Source of the DNA: Streptomyces sp. I6
Lineage (GTDB): Bacteria; Actinomycetota; Actinomycetes; Streptomycetales; Streptomycetaceae
Direction of reading: 5' to 3'
Assembly: GCA_003725745.1 (NCBI GenBank)
Contig: RHDP01000001.1
Coordinates: 3,301,001 to 3,365,000, forward strand
Length of the DNA: 64,000 nucleotides
The notes beneath the pieces are model-generated. The model ran no database searches, had not been told where the DNA came from, and was given only the letters and a program-made list of their open reading frames with translations. Made by a program: the position numbers and the translations under genes. Shown here piece after piece: positions 48,752 through 56,846 of this stretch (position 1 is its first letter; the number at the start of each line of letters is the position of its first letter).

Positions 48752-48782
48752 CCGAATCGACCGAATCGACCGAATCAACCGA
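48752..48782. repeat. Short 9-bp tandem repeat
   Basis: CCGAATCGA is repeated twice, followed by CCGAATCAA and CCGAG. It lies in the 321-bp gap between the Nudix and globin genes, where no gene is seen. Confidence 0.7.
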
Positions 48783-48902
48783 GTAGGCCCACGACGAGGC
48801 CGATCCGGCGCCTTGCGCTGCCTCCCCTCGGCCCGGAGGGCCGGGGGAATCCCCATGCACCGGACGCCGCTCCCTGACGGGCGAACCCTGCCTGACGCGG
48901 CC

Positions 48903-50591
48903 CTAGTCGGCGGCCGCCACGAGCTCCTCAAGGGAGTCGTGGCGGATACGCTCGGAGGGGATGCCGACGCCCCTGAGCGTGTCCACTCCGCTGCGGATCA
49001 TCCCGACCGGACCGGAGATGAAGGCGTCGTACTCGTTCCACGGGCCGTACTCGAGCACCGCGTCGGGCAACTGCGTCCTGCCGTCCACGACGGGACGGAC
49101 CTGAAGCCAGGGGTGGCTCTGCTGGAGCCGCAGCATCGTGTCGATGTCATAGAGGTCGTGATCACTACGCGCCCCGTAGAACACCTCCACCGGACGGCGC
49201 TCACCGTGTTCGGCGACGTCCTCGACCAGCGCCTTGATCGGCGCGATGCCGGTACCGCCGCCCAGGCAGAGCATGCCGTTGTCGGTGGTGTGGTCCACGA
49301 CCATCGACCCTGCCGGCGGCCCCAGCCGGAGCACGTCGCCGGGTCGGGCGTGGTGGACCAGGGCGTTGGAGACCCACCCCGCCGGGACCGCCTTCACATG
49401 GAACGACAGGAGCCCGTCGGAGCGGGGCGCCCCTGCGAAGGAGTAGTGCCGCCAGACCCTCGGCCACCACGGGGTCTCCAGACTCGTGTACTGACCGGCC
49501 AGGAAAGGGTACGGCTGGTCGGGACGCACGGTGACGACCGCGATGTCCGGCGTCCTGAGATCGTGGGACACCACCTCGGCGTGCCACCAGGCTGGCGCGT
49601 GCCGCTCGTCCTCGGCAGCCGAGTCGATCATGATCTGGGAGATGGTCGTGTACGCGCGGACCCAGGCGGCTTCGGTCTCCTCGTCCCAGGTCGTCACCGC
49701 GTACCGGGTCAGCGCTCCGATGAGTGCCTCACCGACGGCCGGATAGTGCGCGGGCTGGGTGCCGTACTTGCGGTGGCCGCGGCCGAGGTGCTCGAGGTAG
49801 TCGACCAGCACGGGCGTGTCGTCCATGTGCTCGGCGGCCGTGAGCAGCGCCTTGAGGAGCCGGTCGCGCTGGGTGTCCATGGCGGCCGGGAAGAGGGCCC
49901 GCAGATCGGGGTGGCGCACGAACAGCAGAGCGTAGAAGTAGGAGGTGACCTTGTCGGCGACCGGGGCGATCTCCTCCATGGTCCGCCGGATGAGGATCGC
50001 GTCGGGGGACGCGTTCCGGTCGGAGACTCCGGGGAACAGACCTGCGGTGTGCCCGTCGGAACCGGCGGCGGGGGCGGGCCCGTTGCGGGGCGCGGCGCCG
50101 GGGAGCGGGACGGCCTGGTTCGGGTGGTGGGGCACGGCGCTCCGGTCGGGCAGGTCCCCACCGTGTGCCGGTGCGCCGTCCTGCCGGGGAGCGCTGCGGG
50201 GGGATATGCCGGCCCCGTAGGGGGAAGAGACCGCGTGGGCCGCGCCGCCCCCGTGCGGAGCCCGCTGCGCGGGCGCCTCTCGCGGCGCCGCCGGTGGTAC
50301 CCGAGCATCGAGGGCGGAACTCGCCCGCGGGCCGGCGACCTCGCGCGGCGAGGCCCCGGCCGCCCGCTCGGCTCCCGTGCCGACGGGGCGAATGGACGCG
50401 ACCGGCCGGCTGGGGGTGACTATTCGCCCGTCGGCCGCCGGCCGGGCCCCCTCGCCGGCGGTGCCTTCGGCGCCGGAAGCCGCGGGGCCTTCGGCAGGCT
50501 GCCTCCGGGGGGTGAACCAGCCTCCCCCGCCCTTCGCGCCGTTCTCGCCGGAGGTCCCGTTGTCGGCCGACGTGGTGGTCGGAGCGTCCAT
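48903..50591 (-). CDS. Globin-FAD/NAD reductase (flavohaemoglobin-like) with long N-terminal extension
   Basis: This protein of about 562 aa has a Pro/Ala/Gly-rich, probably disordered stretch for about the first 190 residues. The globin domain follows (ILIRRTMEEIAPVADKVTSY; LFVRHPDLRALFP; proximal His region LGRGHRKYGTQPAHYPAVGE). Then comes a ferredoxin-reductase part with RHYSFAG (FAD), LGGGTGIAPIKALVEDV (NAD pyrophosphate loop) and VFYGARSDHDLYD. This order matches Hmp-type NO dioxygenases or the Streptomyces FHb-like single-chain proteins. ATG 50591 (MDAPTTT) has GAGGCGAGG upstream; ATG 50612 and 50774 are less likely. Nitric oxide or oxygen handling is inferred. Confidence 0.87.
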   Translation of the reverse strand: MDAPTTTSADNGTSGENGAKGGGGWFTPRRQPAEGPAASGAEGTAGEGARPAADGRIVTPSRPVASIRPVGTGAERAAGASPREVAGPRASSALDARVPPAAPREAPAQRAPHGGGAAHAVSSPYGAGISPRSAPRQDGAPAHGGDLPDRSAVPHHPNQAVPLPGAAPRNGPAPAAGSDGHTAGLFPGVSDRNASPDAILIRRTMEEIAPVADKVTSYFYALLFVRHPDLRALFPAAMDTQRDRLLKALLTAAEHMDDTPVLVDYLEHLGRGHRKYGTQPAHYPAVGEALIGALTRYAVTTWDEETEAAWVRAYTTISQIMIDSAAEDERHAPAWWHAEVVSHDLRTPDIAVVTVRPDQPYPFLAGQYTSLETPWWPRVWRHYSFAGAPRSDGLLSFHVKAVPAGWVSNALVHHARPGDVLRLGPPAGSMVVDHTTDNGMLCLGGGTGIAPIKALVEDVAEHGERRPVEVFYGARSDHDLYDIDTMLRLQQSHPWLQVRPVVDGRTQLPDAVLEYGPWNEYDAFISGPVGMIRSGVDTLRGVGIPSERIRHDSLEELVAAAD

Positions 50592-50774
50592 TGTGTGCCT
50601 CGCCTCGAACATCTCTCGGTCGGTGTGCGCACTTCCGCTGGTCCGGAGCGCGCCTCGTTCTCCCCGCTCTGTTCTCAATGACTCGTGCCCGCCCACATTA
50701 GCCTTCGCGATTGCGGGGTCCGGGCGAGTGGGACCGGATGGTGACATTGGCCGCAGCGCTCGTGGTGGCAGCAT

Positions 50775-51556
50775 GCCGACTCCTGCCCGACGGCGGACAA
50801 AGAGCGGAAAGTCCGGGTATCCGCACCCGCTTTCCCGTTAGGCTGCATTGCACTCATGTCCGTTCACAAGGCAAGGAGTCGGGTCCCGGCGGCGATGTCC
50901 CCGCACCCGAAACCGGTAGTGGAATCACACCAGTTCGCAGGCCTCCGGCAGCTCCCCTACCCGTCCGGTGCGGCGCGGCGAGCCCGGACAGATAATGGTC
51001 CGCTTTCACCGCCTCCGCAACGGTCACCACGGCAAAGATCTGCGTACCGGACACCGGATCAGCGGCTGCGAAAGTACGGTTCAGCCGTCGTCCCGAACTC
51101 TGCACAGGGCCCCTTCGCGACCTTCACCCCCGGCGTAGCACGGGAATGCAGGGTGGACCACCCGGATCCATGAACGAAGCGCCCGGGACATGAACGCCGA
51201 GAAGCAAGCGCATCGGGTTCACCGACCGGCAAGGGCAAGCGTGATCGACGGGCGCCCCGGCCACATCACCGCCGATGGGGGCACCTCCCCTCGTGCGGCC
51301 TGAAGACCGCCCCGGCAGGGTGTTTCACGTGAAACCGCCGAAGCACGGCACCCGACGGAAGACACCCTGCCGTCCGCGTACCGGGAGCCCCGGGTCGGCT
51401 CCGGCTCTCCGGCGGTCTGCCAAGAAGCGCCGCCGGGAGACCCGATCGTCGGCAGCCACCGAGACCTCGCCGGCTGCCGAGACCTGCGCCCGCACGGCCT
51501 GGCCACTTCCGCGAAAGCACTGGACGAAAGATCACCCCGTCAGAGAGCCTGGCCTC
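50775..51556. other. About 780 bp without a convincing gene, containing a parS site
   Basis: A minus-strand frame at 50854-51105 (GTG start, 83 codons) has no ribosome site and mixed codon use. The plus-strand frames are no better. The right half holds the parS site at 51322. The rest looks like spacer. Confidence 0.4.
51322..51335. other. parS site
   Basis: GTTTCACGTGAAAC, the perfect ParB-binding palindrome, lies in the intergenic region upstream of the GNAT gene. Confidence 0.92.
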
Positions 51557-52411
51557 ATGCCAACTCCGCTCACCGAACTCCCCGTCCGGCGTCTGACCAC
51601 CGCGGATCTGCATGCCTGCGCGGACCTGTCGGAGGACCGAGGCTGGCCGCGTGAGGAGCACAAATGGGGTCTTCTGCTGGCGGCGGGCAAGGGGTACGGC
51701 ATCGACGACCCCGGCACCAAGGGTCTCGTCGCGGGGTGCGTGGTCACCTCGTACGGCCCGGAACTGTCCGCCGTCGGCATGGTGCTCGTGGCCGAGCGGT
51801 ACGCCCGGCAGGGTGTCGGACGCCGTCTGATGCGGCATGTACTCGCGGAGGCCGGTGATTCGCCCCTGACACTGCACAGCACGCCGAACGGGCAGTCACT
51901 CTACGAAGAACTGGGCTTCACCCATGCCGGCCGTGCCGAGATGGTCCGGGGCCGCTTCCGCCTCTCCGGTCCGGCGCCCAGGGCCGCGACCCGCCCGGCC
52001 ACAGCGGAGGACCTGCCGGCGATCCTCCGCCTGGACGCCGAGGTGTTCGGCGTGGACCGGACGCATCTGCTCGCCCGGCTCCCCGCCTTCGCCGACCAGT
52101 TGAGGGTCGCGGAGGCCGGCGGTGTCCTCACGGGCTACGCGGCCGCCTGGCCGAACATGGAGACCCAGGTCGTCGGCCCGTTGATCGCACGGGACACGGA
52201 CACGGCCAAGTCCCTGGTCGTCTCACTCGCCGAGAGGGCTGAGCGTCCCCTGCGTACCGACATCGACGTGAGGCACCAGGAACTGCTCGCATGGTTGAAG
52301 GCGAGCGGCCTCGAGCCGATCGCCTTCAACGCGGTGCTGCTCCGAGGCACGCCCGCTCTCCCGGGGGACTGGACCCGCCGCTTCGCCCCACTGACCGTCG
52401 CGGCGGGCTGA
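51557..52411 (+). CDS. Tandem GNAT-fold acetyltransferase
   Basis: This 284-aa protein has two GNAT halves. The first has VGMVLVAERYARQGVGRRLM, the acetyl-CoA loop (Q/RxxGxG/A pattern in RQGVGR), and LYEELGFTHAGRAEM. The second (from about residue 150, TRPATAEDLPAILRLDAEVF) is a degenerate GNAT with FNAVLLRGT at the end, as in the GNAT plus C-terminal SCP-like family. The acceptor substrate is unknown. ATG 51557 precedes the conserved start. Confidence 0.87.
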   Translation: MPTPLTELPVRRLTTADLHACADLSEDRGWPREEHKWGLLLAAGKGYGIDDPGTKGLVAGCVVTSYGPELSAVGMVLVAERYARQGVGRRLMRHVLAEAGDSPLTLHSTPNGQSLYEELGFTHAGRAEMVRGRFRLSGPAPRAATRPATAEDLPAILRLDAEVFGVDRTHLLARLPAFADQLRVAEAGGVLTGYAAAWPNMETQVVGPLIARDTDTAKSLVVSLAERAERPLRTDIDVRHQELLAWLKASGLEPIAFNAVLLRGTPALPGDWTRRFAPLTVAAG

Positions 52412-52566
52412 GCCCGTGAGGCCGGTCCGGTAGCGGCGGTCCACCGGCAGACTGCCGCTGGCTCCGCCGGGGAACGGTTCCACCGAGGAGGCGGCTCAGC
52501 GCGAAGGAGCCTCCGGCGCGGCGAGCCCGGAACCCGGTCCTGCCCGGGTATGCCCCGCCGATGACG

Positions 52567-53787
52567 TCACCGACGGGCCACGGCGGCCGGGGCAGGCACG
52601 GAGGTGGCAGAACCCGCGACCACCCGGCTGTCCCGGTGGACGACGCGGCGGCGCTCAAGTGCACGGGAGAGCACCGCCAGCGCCAACGCGGAACCCGCGA
52701 GCAGCGCACCCACCCAGTTCGGGGCGGTGAAGCCGAGGCCGGCCGCGATGACGGTTCCGCCGAGCCAGGCGGCGAGGGCGTTGCCCAGGTTGAAGGCGCC
52801 GATGTTCACGGCCGAGGCCAGTGTGGGCGCCCCCGACGCCTCGTCGAGTACCCGCTTCTGGAGCGGTGGCACGGTGGCGGATCCCAGCCCGCCGACGAGC
52901 ACGATCGTGACGGCCGCCGCGAGCTTGTGGTGGGCGGTGAAGGTGAACAGCGCCAGCATCAGGGCGAGGGCTCCGAGCGAGACGTAGAGAAGGGGCATCA
53001 GCGCCCGGTCGGCATACTTCCCACCGATCAGGTTCCCGCCGACCATGCCCAGACCGAAAAGCACCAGCAGCCAGGTAACGGAAGCTTCGGCGAAGCCGGC
53101 GACCTCGGTCATCATCGGCGTGATGTAGGTGATCGAGGCGAAGACACCGCCGAAGCCGAGCACGGTCATCGCCATGGCCAGCAGGACCTGAACATTGCCG
53201 AAGGCGGCCACCTCGTGGCGCAGCCGTACCCCCTCGGGCCTGGGCTGCTCCGGGACCAGCATGGCGATGCCGGCGAGCCCCAGCACCCCGAGCCCCGCCA
53301 CGGCCAGGAACGTGGCCCTCCAGCCGATGCTCTGCCCGATGAAGGTGCCCAGCGGAACCCCGACGACATTGGCGACGGTCAGACCGGTGAACATCATCGC
53401 GATCGCACCGGCCTTCTTGCCCGGGGCCACCAGGTCGGCCGCGATGACCGAGCCGATGCCGAAGAAGGCCCCCTGGGCGAGCGAGGCCACCACACGGCCG
53501 GCCAGCATGACACCGAAGACGGGGGCGAGGGCCGAGAGCACATTGCCCACGATGAAGAAGCCCATCAGCACCATCAGCATCCGCTTGCGGGGCACCTTGG
53601 TACCGATGACGGTCATCACCGGTGCACCCAGGACCACGCCGAGGGCGTACCCGGTCACCAGGAAGCCGGCGGTGGGGATCGACACCCGGAAGTCGTTCGC
53701 GACCTCGGGCAGCAAGCCCATGATCACGAACTCGGTGGTTCCGATACCGAATGCCCCGATGGCTAGGGCGAGGAGGGCGAGCGGCAT
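52567..53787 (-). CDS. MFS exporter (AraJ/PbuE-like)
   Basis: This 406-aa transporter has twelve helices. The N-terminus MPLALLALAIGAFGIGTTEF is characteristic of the DHA1-type AraJ-like sugar or drug exporters, as is the loop between helices 2 and 3 (VIGTKVPRKRMLM). VFGVMLAGRVVASLAQGAFF contains the conserved R of motif B. ATG 53787 is preferred because GGAAGGTGG lies upstream and helix 1 starts there. It is divergent from the MarR gene at 53961, and the shared 173 bp is likely under MarR control. Confidence 0.88.
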   Translation of the reverse strand: MPLALLALAIGAFGIGTTEFVIMGLLPEVANDFRVSIPTAGFLVTGYALGVVLGAPVMTVIGTKVPRKRMLMVLMGFFIVGNVLSALAPVFGVMLAGRVVASLAQGAFFGIGSVIAADLVAPGKKAGAIAMMFTGLTVANVVGVPLGTFIGQSIGWRATFLAVAGLGVLGLAGIAMLVPEQPRPEGVRLRHEVAAFGNVQVLLAMAMTVLGFGGVFASITYITPMMTEVAGFAEASVTWLLVLFGLGMVGGNLIGGKYADRALMPLLYVSLGALALMLALFTFTAHHKLAAAVTIVLVGGLGSATVPPLQKRVLDEASGAPTLASAVNIGAFNLGNALAAWLGGTVIAAGLGFTAPNWVGALLAGSALALAVLSRALERRRVVHRDSRVVAGSATSVPAPAAVARR

Positions 53788-53960
53788 GGGGTTCCACCTT
53801 CCGAAAGATTGCACATGCGCTTTACGGGCGTAGACAATAATTGCAGACACAATTAATTGCAAGCGCGGTCTATTGCGTTGGTCGTCTACCCTGGGAGTCC
53901 GGCCGCCCTGCAGGCCGAGGGCGCCGACCGCACAGACACTCCTGGACGGAGGACGGACCG

Positions 53961-54451
53961 ATGACAGCGACGGACCCGGCACTCACCGCGCTCGCCCAGA
54001 GCTGGTGCGCGCTCTCTCTGCTGCACGGCAGGATCGAGGGCCATGTCGAGCGGACCCTCCAGAAGCATCACGATCTGAGCGTCCGGGAGTACTCGCTGCT
54101 GAACGTGCTCAGCCGTCAGCACAGCGGGCCGGGCGGCCACCTCCAGATGAAGCAGGTCGCCGACGCCGTCCTGCTCAGCCAGAGCGCCACCACCCGCCTC
54201 GTCACCCGGCTCGAGGACCGGGGCTGCTCAGCCGCTATCTGTGCGACACGGACCGCCGGGGCATCTACACCGATGTCACGGAGGCCGGCCTGGCACTGCT
54301 TGCCGCGGCCCGTCCGACGAACGACCGTGCGCTGCGCGAGGCGCTCGACGACGCGGCGCAAAACCCCGACCTGGCTCCGCTGGTCCGGGCGGTCGAGCAG
54401 CTGAAGATTCCTGCGTCCGGGGTTCCCGCTCCGGCCATCGTCTCCGCGTGA
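53961..54451 (+). CDS. MarR family regulator, frameshifted
   Basis: The repaired product is about 163 aa. Residues LSVREYSLLNVLSRQHSG ... LQMKQVADAVLLSQSATTRL form the winged helix, and VTRLEDRGLLSRYLCDTDRR the wing. Divergence from the MFS gene predicts control of that exporter. The frame breaks in the wing, at four G (54220-54223). A fifth restores the frame to stop 54451. As written, it runs into a foreign Arg/Thr-rich tail ending 54404. ATG 53961 is preceded by GGACGGAGGACGG. Confidence 0.85.
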
Positions 54452-54484
54452 GACCTCGGCCACCGCTCCACCGTCCGGGACGCA

Positions 54485-54490
54485 TAGGCT
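54485..54490 (+). promoter_or_regulatory. Likely -10 element of a leaderless promoter
   Basis: TAGGCT is 7 nt before the ATG at 54498 of the GNAT gene. Confidence 0.45.
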
Positions 54491-54497
54491 GCGGATC

Positions 54498-54950
54498 ATG
54501 AGCGATCTACTGATACGGCCCGCATCCCGCTCCGACGTCCCCGCGATCGTGGCGATGCTCGCCGACGATCCGCTGGGCGCGCAGCGCGAGTCACTCGACG
54601 ACCCGGCTCCCTATCTGGCGGCGTTCACACGGCTCGCAGAAGACCCGAACCAGCATCTCGTGGTTGCCGAGCGGGATGGCCGGACCATCGGCACCCTGCA
54701 ACTCACCATCGTTCCCGGCCTGTCCCGCCGCGGCGCCACCCGCTCGATCATCGAAGCGGTGCGGATCCATGCGGACGAGCGTGGCAGCGGGCTGGGCACC
54801 CGGCTCGTCGAATGGGCGGTCGAGGAATCGCGCCGACACGGTTGCCTGCTCGTCCAGCTGACATCGGATGTCTCCCGCACCGACGCCCATCACTTCTACG
54901 AGCGTCTGGGCTTCGAGGCGTCACACGTGGGTTTCAAGCGCGCTCTCTGA
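54498..54950 (+). CDS. GNAT family N-acetyltransferase
   Basis: This 150-aa single-domain acetyltransferase begins LLIRPASRSDVPAIVAML. LVVAERDGRTIGTLQLTIV is the central strand pair, ADERGSGLGTRLVEWAV the acetyl-CoA loop (RGxGxG/A), and DAHHFYERLGF the C-terminal helix-strand. The acceptor is unknown. It lies 46 bp after the MarR gene on the same strand. A leaderless promoter is likely. Confidence 0.9.
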   Translation: MSDLLIRPASRSDVPAIVAMLADDPLGAQRESLDDPAPYLAAFTRLAEDPNQHLVVAERDGRTIGTLQLTIVPGLSRRGATRSIIEAVRIHADERGSGLGTRLVEWAVEESRRHGCLLVQLTSDVSRTDAHHFYERLGFEASHVGFKRAL

Positions 54951-55145
54951 CGTCCACTCAGGCCCCTGCCCTCGAGCACCCCACCGGCCGGACTCCGCCA
55001 CCGGGGTCCGCTGCCCGAGCAGGCCGGAAGGCTCAGTCACGACCGAAGGACAGCCGTCCGACCGCCTGAGATGGCCGGTCGGGCATCGACCGATCCGCAC
55101 CGCCCCCGCGCCTGACGCGAGCCTGCCGGCGGGGCCGACTACGGC

Positions 55146-55159
55146 GTTTCACGTGAAAC
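55146..55159. other. parS site
   Basis: GTTTCACGTGAAAC, perfect, lies in the 267-bp gap between the GNAT gene and the serine hydrolase 3' end, 3.8 kb from the parS at 51322. Confidence 0.92.
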
Positions 55160-55217
55160 GGCCACCTCACGCGGGAACACGGCGTACGCCTCGCCCGGTG
55201 TACGCGGGAGCCGGTCG

Positions 55218-56600
55218 TCACAGGGGCAGAGTGCGCCAGCCTCGTTCGTCCACACCGCCGGGTACCTCGCCGGCCGGATCATACGGCTCACGGGTGAAGA
55301 CGAAGGAACCCAGATCGAGATGGATCAACCGCCCCTCCGGACTGTGCACCGCGCGCAGGGTCTCGCCCGCGAAGTAGCCGTCCAGCCCGCTCCATGCCCC
55401 ACCGGGGCGAGCCTGGAACCGCGAACCTCGGCCGTGGCCCGACAGCGGGTACAGCTCGAGCCCCCGGGCCGTGACGAGCTTCAGCCCGAAGGCGGAGGTA
55501 CCCCAGTACCATGTGCCCGTCAGTTCCAGCAGGTCTTGGTCCACGTCCGGCATCGGACGCCACGGCTCCGGGAACCGAGGCTCGGCATCCACCACGATGT
55601 GCACGAGATCCGCCGCCACGACGGCGGGAAGCGGCCCTGACGTCGCATTGGCGAGCACCACCGCGGCCACACCCTCCTCCACGTCAACCCAGAGGCAGGC
55701 GACGAATCCCGGCAGCGATCCGGTGTGGCCGATGAGCGTGCGCCCGTTCCTCCGGACGATCTGAAGGCCGAGCCCATAGGTGCTGTCCCAGTCGCCGGGC
55801 TCCGAAGGCGCGGACGCCGTCCGCATCTCGCGCAGCGAGTCCACACCCAGCACGCGTTCATCGCCTTCGGCAAGGAATGCGGCGAAGCGGGAGAGGTCGG
55901 CGGCGGTCGACCAGAGTTGACCGGCCGGAGCCATCAGGCCCAGATCAACGGCCGGTTCGTGCATCACCGCGTCCGCCCAGGGGTGCACCGCCCAGCCGCT
56001 CGCATGAGAGGCCTGCGGATGGCAGCTCGTACGGCGCATACCCAGCGGCTCGAGGATGTCGCTACGCAGCACGTCCTCCCACGGCCTTCCCCGCACCGCC
56101 TCGATCAGCGAACCCAGCAGGGCGTATCCGGTGTTGGAGTAGTGGTGGCGGCGGCCGGCCGGATGCAGCTGGGGTTGATCACCGAGCACATCGGCGAGTC
56201 CGGGGCGAACCGAGCCGGGCGTGCGCTCCCACCATGGAGCAGGGCTCTCGGCGGCAAGTCCCGCAGTGTGGGACAGAAGCTGGGCGATGGTCACCTCACC
56301 CGCACCGGTTCCCGGGAGGTGCTTGCCCAGTGGGTCGCTGAGATCGAGCAGCCCTTCGTCACGCAGCCGCATCACCAGCGCGGCGGTGAACGTCTTGGTG
56401 AGGGAGCCGATGCGGTACTGGGTGTCCGCGCCCGGCACATCTTCATCGGTACCGCTGCGGGCCCCGCTCCAGACCATGCGTCCGTCCCTCACGACGGCCC
56501 CGACGAGCGAGGGGGCCCGGCCCTCGGACTGGGCGACGGCAACACGGTGCAGCAGGGCCCGTTCAGTGCTGAGCAGCAGCGCTTCATGAGGTGAGGTCAT
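55218..56600 (-). CDS. Serine hydrolase, beta-lactamase class C-like
   Basis: This 460-aa protein has the penicillin-binding fold. The nucleophile SxxK is in YRIGSLTKTFTAALV, the second motif YSN in YSNTGYALLG, and the third in LIGHTGSLPGF. There is no signal peptide at the chosen ATG 56600 (MTSPHEALLLST), suggesting a cytoplasmic esterase or peptidase rather than a beta-lactamase. A C-terminal lipocalin-like domain (about 350-450, LELTGTWYWGTSAFGLKLVT) is common in this family. It is the left neighbour of the accessory NTPase gene. Confidence 0.9.
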   Translation of the reverse strand: MTSPHEALLLSTERALLHRVAVAQSEGRAPSLVGAVVRDGRMVWSGARSGTDEDVPGADTQYRIGSLTKTFTAALVMRLRDEGLLDLSDPLGKHLPGTGAGEVTIAQLLSHTAGLAAESPAPWWERTPGSVRPGLADVLGDQPQLHPAGRRHHYSNTGYALLGSLIEAVRGRPWEDVLRSDILEPLGMRRTSCHPQASHASGWAVHPWADAVMHEPAVDLGLMAPAGQLWSTAADLSRFAAFLAEGDERVLGVDSLREMRTASAPSEPGDWDSTYGLGLQIVRRNGRTLIGHTGSLPGFVACLWVDVEEGVAAVVLANATSGPLPAVVAADLVHIVVDAEPRFPEPWRPMPDVDQDLLELTGTWYWGTSAFGLKLVTARGLELYPLSGHGRGSRFQARPGGAWSGLDGYFAGETLRAVHSPEGRLIHLDLGSFVFTREPYDPAGEVPGGVDERGWRTLPL

Positions 56601-56846
56601 GGACCAGGTCTATCCGACTTGCCGGTCCGGGGTCGACGGCACCCCGCTGTCGGGCCCGGTGTAGGTTCGCAATGCGATTGTCCTGTTGCACAGCATTGAC
56701 CTGCGGTGATTCTCAGTTCTCACTTGAGGCCAGCAGAAGTTTGTCGCACGATCTTGGCCCCTGCGCCGCATCGAGGCTGTTGGACCAACTCAAGGACGGC
56801 CGTGGTCCGAGTCCGGGCGCTTGCCGTACCTGCCTCGCAACCGACG

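Noticed and set aside
50854-51105. Minus-strand frame of 83 codons
   Set aside because: GTG start without a ribosome site and non-typical codon use in the second half.
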